Source of the DNA: Stagonosporopsis chrysanthemi
Taxonomy: Eukaryota; Ascomycota; Dothideomycetes; Pleosporales; Didymellaceae
Reading direction: 5' to 3'
Assembly (NCBI GenBank): GCA_022560025.1
Contig: JAFISE010000111.1
Span: 1 to 64,000, forward strand
DNA: 64,000 bases
Numbering within the stretch: the first letter of the stretch is position 1; the number at the start of each line of letters is the position of its first letter. Under the pieces are notes generated by a model, which did not search any database, was not told where the DNA came from, and saw nothing but the letters and a program-made list of their open reading frames with translations. Positions 32,153-44,637 of the stretch are shown piece by piece. A program made the translations under genes and the position numbers.

Positions 32153-33175
32153 ATGTCTGCTCAAGCCGAATCCCCGCCATTGAAGTCTACACCCTTGGAC
32201 TTCGGTCAAGCCCCTGATCTATCGTGCCTCAAAGGAAGATCGGTCCTTATCACTGGATCAGCAAGAGGTATTGGGCTTGCTTGTGCAACCAAATTAGCAG
32301 AGGCCGGGGCACTTGTTACGATATCTGATATTCGAGTTGAAGACGGAGAAGCTGCCACTCAGCAGCTGACATCGAAGGATCTCAAGGTACAATTCGTGCA
32401 GAGCGATGTGACTTCACACTCGTCACAAGTTGCTCTTTTCAAGAAAGCCATAGAATTCGGTGGGGGCAAAATCGACATCGTCATTCCCAACGCGGGCATC
32501 TGTGCTGAGCAGAACCTGCTAGACATGATACCGACCGGAGCGCCGGACCTGGACAGTGAACCACCAGAGCCATCGTACAGCACCATGGATGTGAATCTCA
32601 AGGGGGTTTTCAACACCTGCTACCTCGCACTTCACTACTTCCGCCTACATCGAGACTCGTCTTTCAACCCTTCGATCATTCTCATTGCCTCGCTTGCAGG
32701 CTACGTCGGCTTTCCATCAAGCGCGACGTACAGCATGTCGAAGTTCGGCGTCCGCGGGCTCTTCTATGGTACGCGCGACCGTGCTGCCGCAGCCAATCCA
32801 CCAGTACGCGTCAATCTTGTAGCGCCTTGGTTCATTCCCACCGCGATGACAGCACAAGAGGACTTCATCGCTAGCGAGGCTGGCGCTATGATGAAGGCAA
32901 TGGGCTCCGCACAAATCGATGGTGTTGTGCGGGCAGTCATGCATTTCGGTGCTGACGAGACGGCCCACGGACGTGCTGCTGGCATCTTCCCTCAGGGAGT
33001 CGAAGACCTCGGTGACGACCTTGAAGGTGGCTATGCCGGACAGAAGGTACAGCAGGGTATGCTCGATATTCTGGCTGCGATGGCGCCTACGGCAGGAAAG
33101 GATGGCGAGGAACTTACCAGGCAGGATAGCGCGACTGGAACGGAGGCTGGGAACTCTTTGGGTATAGCGAAGTGA
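32153..33175 (+). CDS. Short-chain dehydrogenase/reductase
   Basis: A 340-residue intronless NAD(P)-dependent oxidoreductase. The Rossmann cofactor motif TGSARGIG is at 34-41, the NAG motif follows (PNAGI), and the catalytic set is visible as Ser in ASLAG and Tyr193-x3-Lys197 (YSMSK). An Asp-Ile pair (SDIR) after the second strand favours NAD(H). The C-terminal 40 residues are a hydrophilic tail. The substrate cannot be read from sequence. It lies in tandem behind the Zn2Cys6 regulator and ahead of a secreted DUF1254-type protein. Confidence 0.88.
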   Translation: MSAQAESPPLKSTPLDFGQAPDLSCLKGRSVLITGSARGIGLACATKLAEAGALVTISDIRVEDGEAATQQLTSKDLKVQFVQSDVTSHSSQVALFKKAIEFGGGKIDIVIPNAGICAEQNLLDMIPTGAPDLDSEPPEPSYSTMDVNLKGVFNTCYLALHYFRLHRDSSFNPSIILIASLAGYVGFPSSATYSMSKFGVRGLFYGTRDRAAAANPPVRVNLVAPWFIPTAMTAQEDFIASEAGAMMKAMGSAQIDGVVRAVMHFGADETAHGRAAGIFPQGVEDLGDDLEGGYAGQKVQQGMLDILAAMAPTAGKDGEELTRQDSATGTEAGNSLGIAK

Positions 33176-33843
33176 AAATTGACACGTGCTCTCGTCATGT
33201 TTCAGACTATACTGCCTTTGCGGACAGAGCTGAATCGCGATGCATACTGTGAACGACACTTTGATTCTCGTTGGCTGACCTCAACATCGACGGAGCTCTG
33301 GAGAAGCATCTAGAGACAGATGTGGATGTCGCAATTGTAAGGCTTATTGCAGACATAATTGGCGACAAGCGAGCTAGGATCGAGACTCTGATACCCCGAG
33401 CGCCAGGCGCACTATGCCATACAGCATCAACCGTTACTGTGGCGTGAAAGCATATGTGCCACGTGCTTGACCGCGCATTTTGGTTGGGAAACATTCCCAT
33501 GTACCCGAATATGTTCCCTACCGCAGCGACGGTTCACATCCCCACGAGCCACTAGCCGGGTCTCCCAATGAGATGCCAACGGACCTGCGCCGGTTATCCT
33601 TTGAACCCACGAACTGGATTGGATCTAGACCTCCGGATTTTTGCCCGCTCACGTTGCGCGCTGCGACAAGCCATCTGAATTGCGACATCTTTTCGCCATA
33701 AGATGTGCTTTCAACCTCACTTTGGCGCTCGCGCTCAAGCTCAAGTGTATGAAAATGACGTCACTTTGAACTGATATAAGATGGGTAGGTTATCACGACA
33801 AAAAAAAGTACCACAACCTCAGAGCGCTCACATGATCTTCAGG
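33176..33843. other. Intergenic, no gene seen
   Basis: A gap of about 670 bases holding the promoter of the DUF1254-type gene. Only short frames are present. Confidence 0.5.
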
Positions 33844-35518
33844 ATGCGTACGAAAGTCTTCGAAAGCCTGGTGCTGGCTGTCGCAGCGACTCAAGTCGTC
33901 GTCAATGCACAAATTTCGAGCAGTATAGTGTCTTCTTCAGCCACTTCTACGACCGCAACACCAACACCACAAGCGGCCGTTGCAAACATTACCATTGACG
34001 ACAGACCATCTGGCGCACTCAATGCTACTGCATGGAGTCTGATTGTATGTTAGGTGGCGTGGATCAAACCTTGCATTGCTAACTATTTAGTACTCATACC
34101 CGCTTTACATCTTTGGCAACTTTGCAGGCGCAGTCCTCCGCAATGTCTCTGTGAATCAGATCTTTCACCAACGCACGCTTGCTGCCATTGGAAACTCAGC
34201 TGTCATCAAGCCGAATGTAGACACGGTCTATTCTCGCGCTGTGCTTGACTTATCCACACACGATGTTATAGTCCGGATTCCCGAGGTCACAGACCGCTAC
34301 TGGGTCTACCCGATTTACGACTCTTTTGGCAACACGATTGCAACCATTGGCATTGTGAATAACAACACTGCAGGTGACTATCTGATCAGACGAGCCGATG
34401 ATGTTGGAGGGAAGCCAGGGTTCTACAATGACAGCACTATCGTCCAGTCCAGCATCAACAGCCTTCAAGACACTACTAAATATGCAGGCGTTGTCAATCT
34501 GCCAACCACGTATGGGACTATTCTCATCCGCTACCTGGTACTACAGAATACCACTTCTGATCTCAACATCATCCGGGGGTACCAGAACGCTTCGTCGCTA
34601 ACCGAAGTGCCACGTGCGGTTTCACATGCGCCATCGCCGCCAAACAATGCCTCTCTCGCCAGCCTAGCTCCCAATGGCTCATTACTCGGAATCGATACGC
34701 CGGCTAAGCTTCTCGACTTTGCATCTCGCTTCGTGTTATACAACCAGCCCGAGGTTGCTGCTGAACGCCAGCGTGTTGCTGGGATCCTCGGTCAAGCAGG
34801 CATCTACGATGGCGTGTACTCTCTACCGAGCGGCGTCAATCTGACCCAAGCAGTGCGTATTGCGAACTCTTCGATCACTGCAGATGTTACCAACCCAGCA
34901 AATATTCGTCGACAGAGCAACGAGTGGCAAGTCTCTACGGAAGGTTACCAGGGTAATTTCGGCAAGAACTATGCTGGGAGAGCATCTGTCGCAATTGCCG
35001 GCTACCAACAACTTCCCGCGCAACAAGTCCTCTATCCAGGATATCGCAGCACCGGCTTCACTAGCCAATTCTCGCTTGCAGCGAACCAGTCCTTGCTCTG
35101 GACATTTAGCGGCAAGCCTCCGGTACAAGCCCAAGATTTTGGCTTCTGGTCTGTCACAGTTTATGGCGAGGACCAGTACCTGATTTCTAATCCCATCGGT
35201 CGAAGTTCGGTCAGCGACAGGACGTGGAACCTGACTTACCAGGGAACGAACCAGACTATCTACGGACCCAATGCAAATGTAACGAGGAACGGTCCCTTCC
35301 AGGTCTTGTTACAACCTGCTGATATTCCACCGCCTGCAAACTGGACGAGCAACTGGCTGCCTGTTGCTAGAAACTTTTCCTTCATCAGTAAGTACCTCTT
35401 TGATTGTATGGAACTATCCGTCTGACGATACGCAGCTCGTTGGTATGTTCCATACCCGTCTTTGACGAACGGATCATATGTGTATCCAAAAATCGAGACT
35501 ATCACCGCCATCCGGTAG
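33844..35518 (+). CDS. Secreted DUF1254/DUF1214-type protein
   Basis: Three exons (33844-34044, 34091-35387, 35436-35518) with introns of 46 and 48 bp, the first with a GCTAAC branch site; spliced length 526 residues. Residues 1-22 form a signal peptide ending ...VVVNA, then a Ser/Thr-rich stretch. The body has the family signature of an N-terminal DUF1254-like half (YIFGNFAGAVL, NVDTVYSRAVLDLS, YWVYPIYDSFG) and a C-terminal DUF1214-like half (LLWTFSGKPP, FWSVTVYGEDQYLI, NRTW-like WNLTYQG). Many N-glycosylation sites support secretion. Biochemical role unknown. A start 12 bases earlier (33832) is possible. Confidence 0.82.
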
Positions 35519-35723
35519 TCAATATCATTGTGAGGTTCAGCATCTTGAGGAAAGACTTCTCTCTTCTCGAGATAAATCAGCATGTTGTGTGTAAACCGCG
35601 ATGGATGTCACAGATGTGTATGAGTAGCCATCGGATTTATAGGTAACTAGCTCTACAAAGTGAAGAACTGAATCTAAATACTGTTCGGAACAACTCAGTG
35701 CCACCCGAAAAGTCGCTCAAATC

Positions 35724-36629
35724 TCAACCACGAATAGCCTCAACCATCACTGAGCGGCCGACAGCTCGAAACTCTTCTTCGATCCTACCAACAAGCTCTG
35801 CAGCAGTCTCATCTCCAGCCTCAGTATCCCACCCCTTTCGCAAGATCGTCACCTTGACGACTGACTGGCAAGCGATCAGTCGATCAAGCATATACTTATC
35901 CCAAATTTCCTGCACCGGGACAGACACGTACACATCGTCATATGGGTTGATCGGTCGATCGAGTCGGCGGTTGTGCATGCGTAACTTGATGTGCTTGAGC
36001 CCCGTGCACCGAACCGAGAGCTCGAGGTCCGCATTGGTGGTAGCGGTGGCGTAGCGCCCGCTGTTAAAGAAGTCGAAATATTCGAAGTGGAGACCTCGGA
36101 TCGAGCGGTGACCATCAATGGCGTGGAGGAAGGCGGAAAGGTACTGATTGGTTTTATAGGAAGATACCATGAAGATCGACCCGCGGAGGTAGACATGTAT
36201 GGCTTCCTCACGTGTAGCGCGCGAGAGACGACAGATTGCGGGCAGAAAGGGAAATACACTGTTGTCGCTGGTGTTGTAGTCACGCAGCTCTACTGTGTCT
36301 GTGAAATGGCGCTGCTCATTTCCGCGGACCCAGTGCGGCTCATCACGCAGGGAGTGATCCCAGATCAACTCGCAAACCTCCTTGGGGAGGTCCAAGAAGC
36401 GCTGCAGTTTCGTTGGCCGAGGGCAAAGAAAGCGAGCCCAAATCTCTGCGCTTGGGTTAAGGTTGTGTTTGCGCTTGAATACACTGCCTTCATCTTCACC
36501 TCGCCAGGATTCCGTGGCAGAAAGAGCCGGGAGGTCATTCGAGGTGGGACGGTATGCTAGGACTGGGTTGCGAGCCCGTTCCGGATAGCGGGTCTGGGCC
36601 TGATCGTGAGGTAGAGTATATACTGGCAT
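35724..36629 (-). CDS. 2EXR/F-box-like fungal protein
   Basis: A 301-residue intronless frame. After a polar leader, LQRFLDLPKEVCELIWDHSL (about 76-95) matches the start of the 2EXR domain, an F-box-like module common in large fungal families. The middle contains a conserved-looking segment, CRLSRATREEAIHVYLR. The C-terminus is mixed alpha/beta. Such proteins are usually of unknown role; some may recruit partners to ubiquitin ligases, but nothing here shows that. Its 3' end faces the DUF1254-type gene 205 bases away. Confidence 0.75.
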   Translation of the reverse strand: MPVYTLPHDQAQTRYPERARNPVLAYRPTSNDLPALSATESWRGEDEGSVFKRKHNLNPSAEIWARFLCPRPTKLQRFLDLPKEVCELIWDHSLRDEPHWVRGNEQRHFTDTVELRDYNTSDNSVFPFLPAICRLSRATREEAIHVYLRGSIFMVSSYKTNQYLSAFLHAIDGHRSIRGLHFEYFDFFNSGRYATATTNADLELSVRCTGLKHIKLRMHNRRLDRPINPYDDVYVSVPVQEIWDKYMLDRLIACQSVVKVTILRKGWDTEAGDETAAELVGRIEEEFRAVGRSVMVEAIRG

Positions 36630-37909
36630 TTTGGAATGGGCTATTTTTTCAAATCGTCAAAGGTACACTTCGAATGCTTAGCGAGCACAGCTTATGTAGA
36701 CTGCTCACGAAGTGTGAAGCGGAAGTGTGAGGCTGGTTGGATTTGACACGGGGCGTGGGGGAGAAGAGGAGATGAGCAGAAGTAGGGCATATATATATAT
36801 ACTGGTGTGGCAGCGTCTTCGGACAGGGTAAGCGCTATAAGCGGAATTATTGGGAGAAAGGGTGTCGTCCCAGGAGTGCACACAGCAAAGTCAGGGTAGG
36901 GTATAAGACTACACAATGCTGGGCGACCACTGACCCAGAAACTAAAAATGCATTGAGGTCGAAGTTCTGGAACTCTTCTTGTAATTAGCATGCTTTTCAC
37001 CACGCGACGACTCCGACTTAGACCAGGATGTTCAGATGTGCGACGTACCTTGTCGAAGAGTCTACAACAACAGCTCAAGAACATGAATGCCACATCCTAC
37101 AGCCGTGTTGAGGAGACGCAGATGACGAGAAAAATGAGCTCTCCACTAAAATCAAAAAGGTCCATGTGAACAACGATTGGGGTCGGTACTTGACTGGCCA
37201 GCTACAACTGGGAAAACCGAGCTGTTAGTGTGTCTATTATACATTTGAAATGCGCCGCCGCTTGCTCGAGCGCTTGCGGGTATGTCACATGGTCTGACTG
37301 ATGCATGTGGGCAGCGTTGTTTGCCCGAACGATGAACGCTGTAGCACAAACGAAATGGATCAGACACAGTGCAATCATTCAATTTGAGCTCGGTTTTGTC
37401 CTCTAGATCGATCTGAGACATTGCATGAGCTGCAATTCTAGTTTAGCGCGGACCTCAGCTTTGGTGTACGACTCTTTGTGACTGCGACGATGCTGATGCA
37501 ACGAATCCCAAGCCAGCCTTTTGTTATCTTACTCCCCGTACAGCGATCCATGACTTTTAGCGAGAACAAGTATGCCTAATATGAGGCTCTAAAGCCACGA
37601 AATTCAAGTCGCGTTGTTAAAGTAAGCTCTCCAGATCGCGCGTAGCAAGCACCTGTAGCATACTTTTGCAATTTAGACAGCGAATAGGCGAGGCGAATTT
37701 GGTTATCTATATCTAAATTCAAAATCATTCAGGACTCGAAGTCAGTACAGGTCAAACTGGGTGGCCATGGCTGCTATATCAATCCGGAAACAAAGGAATG
37801 TCATTTTATCCGGCATGCAAACCTCCCCATTTGACTGCGAAATTGGTATTCTTGTGTACTTCGAGGACTACTCTTTGTGTTGTAGTTACATGACCACGCG
37901 AGTCTCAAA
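36630..37909. other. Intergenic, no supported gene
   Basis: About 1.3 kb with a short (AT)n tract near 36790-36800 and several frames under 140 codons, none with a domain. It contains the 2EXR promoter and the 3' side of the amino-acid transporter gene. Confidence 0.5.
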
Positions 37910-39465
37910 TCAAACTGAGTTTGAATTGTCGGCGCAAGACCACGCGCCTGAAGTTCCAGAATTGTAGTCGGCAATAATGCCATCAATAGCACTGTATGAA
38001 CCGGCGACCATGATGAACGTGCCAATGACGATGACAAAGCATGACCAAACGACACCGACAGTCCAACCCGTGCCCTTTGTCGGCCGCTTGAGATTGTCAT
38101 ACAACCACATAGCTCCAAGAGGCTGCATTGACATGAACGTAGCAAGCAGAGAGCCGACCAGAGAGATGAGGGAGCCAAAATTTGGCACGGCGGAGCAGAT
38201 GATGTAGGCGACAATGGTTACACCGAGTGTGCAAGACAACCAGGTCAGCCAATGGGTCTTCGAGTTCGAGACGAGATGCTTGGAGCCCTTCAAAGCGCGC
38301 AAGAAAACATATTTAGCCGGATAATGGGTGACGAGGCAAGTAGAAGCGATGAGTCCGGGCAGAGCAAGTCCATAACAGACGCGTTTGAGGAGGGGACCGG
38401 CAGATCCAAGGGCGGGTGAGGAAACGAACGAGCCACAGAAATAGTAGACCACAATTCCAACAACAACGTAGACGCAAGTCATGGTACCCTGGCAGATGTA
38501 CATGGCTTTGTTGTAGTCCTTGGGTTCGCGCATCTCAGAAATGATGGCAAAAAAGGCCGGGGTACCCGCATAGGCGAAGACGAAGGTATTGATGGCGCCC
38601 ATTGCCTGGGTGAAGGTGGGATCGCCGATCAGTCTGTAGTCCGACTCGTAGGGTCCCGTCTGAGGTGCCTCCGCGGGGCGATCCTGAACACCGACCGAGA
38701 TGGTCAAAGTGAGTAAGGCGACGATGATTGACACTACACCAGCCCATGCGAGCCATGAAATCTTGCCAAGTGTCCGTATGGAGCCTGTCAGGAACCCAAT
38801 AATGGCAGCTACCACCACAAATACGGCTGTGCAGGCTCCGTGAACGGATAGAGCGTTGAAAGCAGTCGAAATACTCGAGTAGCCAGCGGCTGCGACACAG
38901 ATCCACCCTAGTAACAATTAGCTCGAAAAGCCCCCTCAATACGTTAGGATACTTACATAACATGAATGCAACACTCATGAATTCCTTGCCAATCTTTCCT
39001 CCAATCTTCTCACCAACATCCACAATACTGTATACCTCAGGGTGGTTACGCTTGAAGACACCAACAACGTGGTTACCCCAGGTGATAATGCCACCTACTG
39101 CCAACAGACAGATGACACCGGGGATAAGACCAAGCGCGTCAAATGCCGACGGAATAGACAGCACACCCAACCCAATCTGAGTCTTGATCATGACAACGAC
39201 AGTGCCCATCCATCCAACCTGGACGGACATGTTAGCTGATGAGACAACTGGGGATGTCTGGATGACAAACATCACGATAATTAGGACCCTCTTCCGTTAT
39301 CTCACCAAAAACCTCATCGCTGATGCTGTAGCGACGCCCACTTCGATGGCTCAATACACTGAGAACACTCCCCCTGCGACGCGTCTCTTGAGGCTCAAGA
39401 CCAAGGTCGTGCTTCTTCTCCGCCGACTGGGCCTGCTCAAGGTCGTGCCTGGGTTCGTAAGACAT
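37910..39465 (-). CDS. AAAP-family amino-acid transporter
   Basis: Three exons (39465-39271, 39218-38957, 38907-37910) with introns of 52 and 49 bp give 484 residues. The first donor is GTTTGT with a GCTAAC branch; the second is GTAAGT. A hydrophilic cytosolic leader of about 65 residues ends in EEGPNYRDVGW, then KTQIGLGVLSIP, the hallmark of the first helix in fungal neutral amino-acid permeases of the AAAP family. About ten more membrane segments follow. The likely role is proton-coupled amino-acid import at the plasma membrane or vacuole. Confidence 0.87.
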
Positions 39466-42400
39466 TGTGGAGTTAGGACACTATGACTTGCATAGAATAG
39501 GATGAGTTCGAATAGTGGAGTTGTTAATTGATAGTGTCATGCGATCAACAGTGAAGATGATGCGAGAAGCGTAGAAACTGGGGAAAGCTAGGCATTTATG
39601 GACCATCTCTAGTTCTTCGATTGCCATCTCTGGGGTGTAGATATCAGTACGTAATTTCTGGGGTCTCGGGCTTGCACAGGCATGTCGTTTCGTTATCCCA
39701 CATCTGTGATATGCCAAGCGAACTCATGTACGCCAAGGCACGCGCTGCGCTCTGGACGGTGCCACTGGTGCGTTTGTCCCAAGGTTTGATAACTCTCCGA
39801 TCCGAGCAAGTGCCGCTGCAATCCTGGCGATGCTTTCCGGACGCCATCCCGATCGGAGGCGTGCCCGAATTTCATGACCTCCAGCACGCAGCGACTTCGC
39901 GCTCAAAACTACGTCATGTCCCTTGCGCAGTGTGAGTAATCGATGCATTAAGTCTTTAAGGCGGATCATCAACGTCTGTGGAGTGCTGAAGGTGTGAGCA
40001 GTTCGAAATTATGCCCAGGCGCCGATCAAGCCACGGCAAACAAGATCACTAAGAGCTTTCGGACTGGACTAGGCATTCTGCGAAATAGTGACATCAGGCT
40101 TGGACGAGATCTTTTGCGGGGGCAATGCGCAGCTCAAGACAAGGCGACTTAATTCAGAGCCGAGAGTCTGCTACTACTCTTTCAACCAAGGGCAGAAACT
40201 GACCATACGCAGACGTTTCGTGCATACCATACTGTGGGAGTCGCAATTTCGCCGCGCGGTGCCCTGGGGTGGAGCAGAGCCAAGCGTCTCATGCGGGGAT
40301 AGCGTCCGCCCTGACCCTGGGAGAGGCTGAGCAAAGTGACGCTAACAGTCCGCAGTCTTTCCGAGAGCAAGAATTTCGCGCAACCTCCTTTAGCCTTTTT
40401 GATGTTCTTGCACTTATCTTGAGTCCCTCGAGTGTTTTCTGACCACTGCTTAGGATTATCAGTACGAAATCTATCTTGCGCCGCTATTAGGCCGGAACCA
40501 TTGTGAATGGGGTGTCGCCATTGCAGTGATAGCGGAAATCCACTCCAATCGGAAGGCGGTTCCGAGAGCAGTGGCCTCTCGGAAAGGTTTTGAGCGCATC
40601 GCTTCTAGACAGCGCCGTCACATTTGAGGCTCTCCGCAGTGACACATCGGACGATCCAGATCTCTAACACTATACACCAGAGGCCCGCGACGGCCCACCT
40701 ATTCACGGTAGATGTTTTCTCCCACGTTCTACTTCCTGGGGAATGCGGGGGTGGAGCACCGCATCTAGCCGCAAACTACGGACTCGCCTTTCCACTTGAT
40801 GAGCAAACGTGAGATTCTCGGTAGGATCACCGCAAAATTTTCACCACATGGACACTGCATGGGGGACTCCTGGGAGATTTGGTCCGACAGCAAGGGCGAA
40901 GAGGCTCCGTCCATGCAACTAAGGAACTTGTGGGTCGCGCGCTCGCCACCTATCTGCCGATTGATATTGAGGTTATCATTGGGAGGAACCAAGATACCGT
41001 AGCTGGCTGCCGTCATGTCCGGCGTCTGTAGCCAGCAGCTCACCTTGACGAACACGCTGCGGAGCCGCAGTGAAAATTTACCAAGGCCGAGTATGTGAAT
41101 TAGATTTAACTATACACGTGTGAAGACAGATCTGGGCGTGTTGTCATTACCGGCAGTCCGATCATCTTCTTGCACTGGAAGAGTACTTGGCACACGATGA
41201 CGAGGAGAAGCCCACGTGTTTTGTCGTAGCTAAATAGCACGTTAACGACCTCTGAGCCGCAAGACCCCTCAATTCTACATGGTCGATTCAAACCCGCAAG
41301 ACACATCTCTCCAAATGCATTAGTTTGCGAAGAAATTCCGCCTTTTTCTAAAGTTCGCTTGGAAAGTTCGAATGGCTCAAATGGCCATCCACGGTGAAAC
41401 CAAGCACCGTCTCCACTTTGGAAGGCGCGATCTAGACCATGAACGCCCTGCAGGTTTGCAGCCATTCTGAGGTTGCTAGTCTAAGGCCTCAAGCTGCTGC
41501 GACAGGTCCGACGGCCGCCGCATCATTGCGAGACGGCGTCGGTTAGATGCGCTTACATATGCTCGAGGTGTTTTCAAGAACCGACAATTAGGGGCTGGCA
41601 CCAGTATAGCGGCACACTCAGCTACACCAGGTGCATGTTCACTGCTGTGCTTGCGGTCTCATTCTTGTCTCGATGCTCTTGCACACATCGATTGATGTTA
41701 CTCACGTACCAGCCATCGTAGATCCGCAATACCCGCGATCTTAGTCTTTGTCACCTACACGGAGATTTGAGGCTGTCCTTTGCCGATGTTTTACACAGCT
41801 GTCCAGTCGCCGCAACTTTTGCCCAGTTCCGCATGCCAGTGTGAATGCGCATATAACAGGAGAGTAAACAACAATTTCACGGAGGACAACCTATGATATC
41901 ACTACAGGATTGTAAGCTATGACATACCGTGTGTTAGCTTCGCAAGCCGCCCTCGCACAACGTCACGGAAATCCCTCCCCGGCGCGAACACCCGTCCATG
42001 CTTCGAAGCCAAACATCAAAGAATAGACCTGGATGAATGCCGCATAGCTCACGCGAGAGCTTGAAAGAATTCCGGCAGCAGAGACAGTGCATTGCTGGAG
42101 CATGCTGGAGCATGCTGAATATAAAGTAGATTCTTCTACTGGTAATGCTTCAGGGTAGAGGCAAGACGTTTAAGAGCCTCCGAAGCCGTATTCTTACCGT
42201 ACAATACCGCCTACATGTGGGTGGCAGAGGAGGTGCCTGGTAGTTGTTGTGGTGCTGAGTCCCAGGAGGAACAAATGCGCTGTTTGCTGCTTGTTGGTCA
42301 CCTTCTAAGTATTCGGCTTTCAGCTGGCCCTTTGAAGTGACCTAGATTGCTATCACCACCGGCTCTTCGGTGATTTCCATACCAAGTCAAAATGCGGCAC

Positions 42401-44637
42401 TCCCGGTAGTGGCGCTGGATAAATAGTTGTGGACAAATGCCAACGGTAGGGACTTCCTTAACCGTCGATGAAGAATGGCAGTAAGAGGTCATTGCGAGGC
42501 AACTGATAAGATCGATGGATATCTGCTGTAGTGCTAGATCAGACTCAGGCTCGATCCCCTTCAGATCCGCAAGGTACACAACAATTATGACGTTGCCTGA
42601 TGTGGGAATCTGGTAGGTTTCATTACAATCCATCGATGCAGTGGAACTGCCTGTGACGGCAAGACGCCGCTGAAGAATCAAATCAGGTGCAAGATTCGGA
42701 AAATTTGCGTCGTAACCTCCATTCTGAGTTGGCATCAGGAAAACTGACGCATAGAAAGGGGAGTCATAGACGCGGTGTACTGGGGACAACTGAGTACAAA
42801 ATCGACATGGTTTGAACCAACCCAAGCGATTGACAGCTGTGCGAAACAGACCAGCAGGCATCGTTAATGGTCTTCACAAAATGAAAGATGTGAGTGTAAC
42901 GTCAGCGAGCTGGTACCATCAATTTCACGGCCTTTTCTTCTCAGTCTTTGGAGATTTTCTGGCTTTCTTCGATGCTCTATCAACTAAGCGACCAATGTCG
43001 AATTCTCTTCCAACACTTCCAAAGAGAAACACAGATTCCTTGAGTAGTCATTGTCGTGCTGAAGCGTTGAGCCACTTTCAGCCTTCTGGTAGCGGTGTGT
43101 GAGTTGTTTCCCATCGCAAGACTCGAAATTTTCATTATCACCTCTGGCGCTGTAATGGGCATTGCTTAGATTGGTGTGAAGATGAAACATGCCCATAATT
43201 ATTCAACAGAGCTCACACGTGGTGTGATATACCAAGGCATATGAGCAATAATCACTCCCTTTGCAGTTTTCTTTGTACTTTCAACTTCCTCAACCTGTCC
43301 GATACGCCCAACAAAATCACACAGATTGAGGTACCAAAAGCTTTACGGAAAAACATCCGAGCTCTCCTTGGGGACGAGCATTCAGTTTCTGTCTTGGTAG
43401 ACGACCGTCACGTTGTCGAAGCCCCTGGCGACTGCATACATACCAGTGCCATTTATAACAACGGAGTATGCCTCATGTACTATATCAGGCGTACGAAGCA
43501 TTTATTTTTCGAGGTTTATGACAATTCAAAGGCTGCCTCGTATGCCTCGTTGATCTTAGTGCCCAGCTGGGGTCTGACAGATATCAGTTAATCGCCGTTG
43601 ACGATTCATTTCTTCTGCGTTTGCTGCCGAAGAGCATCTGAAGCGACATCACACTTCTAGACGGTTTAATCTTGTCCATTTTGGGACCTTATTCATGGCT
43701 GGCGAAGGAATGATGGGACGAGATCAGTTGTTATCTATTGATACGGAAACTAAGCTAATCTTCTGCAGCAAAGCGCAAGAATGCCAGGCTGTCGTTCGCG
43801 AAACTACCTGTGCGAGTACCCTGTAGATGTACTAGACGTGTGATTCAGCCCGTTGTTCAGACCGGATGGTGTAAGAGCAGAATTGGCCAAGCACTGATTT
43901 ACCGGCAAATTCATAATGCTCTCCAGCGGTGTAATCCGATCTCTACTTTGGTTGCCATCTACGCCGTCGCGAACAGCCCAATAGAACCTTGAGAAGCAGC
44001 GGAATCGTTACGGGATGCGGTCTAGGGATCATGTCCAACAATCACTTCATGCAGAACAGTGGGAGTACCAATTGTGGGGGCTGTTTCCATAACGCCAACA
44101 ACCTGGAAGAAGTCAGCTGTTTTATTGGTGTCGCTGTTGAGGAGACGTAGCTGTAGACAAGCAGTGTAGGCTTTGGTACTTTCCCAAGAGCTTCATATCG
44201 GCCTCCGTGCCAGCTACTACCTTACAAAGCGTTGGTACTGGGGAACAATGATTATGTCAATGCCGTTCAACGAAAGTGGTTGGCAACATGTTCGAGAACT
44301 AAGTACAATTTTCCGTTCATAAAATATCAGGGACAGCACGTATGTTGTCGCATTTTACTCACATCGTAGCTTAGCTGACATTCGAGCCCTTGCACAGCAC
44401 TGCTAATTGTGACTCAAGCTCATAGCAGCGCTTTGCCTCGAGTACGATCGGAACCTTCATTGCAATGCATGACTTTTCTGACTTCATATTGTTCTTTGAG
44501 GGTTGATATACGTACCCTATTGGTCTATGGCAGAGTCTTGAGCTTCGACGAACGGGCGCCGTGTAAGCGAAGCCAACAAAATCATCTGTGTGGGGAGTAA
44601 ACAGAGGCGATGACAGTACAAGGCCTTTCCTCGTTGA
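39466..44637. other. 5.2-kb gene-poor stretch
   Basis: I find no gene I can support. The longest frame is 187 codons (42298-42861, minus), and 41106-41465 (minus) and 43241-43591 (plus) are the next best. None has a domain, signal peptide or intron that would extend it. No terminal repeats or target-site copies were spotted. It may hold decayed mobile DNA or genes too split by introns to see. Confidence 0.5.

Noticed and set aside
42298..42861. 187-codon minus-strand frame in the gene-poor region
   Set aside because: Longest frame there, but nothing conserved-looking except a short hydrophobic patch; evidence too weak.
43241..43591. 116-codon plus-strand frame
   Set aside because: Composition is plausible but there is no family, no intron and no context to support it.
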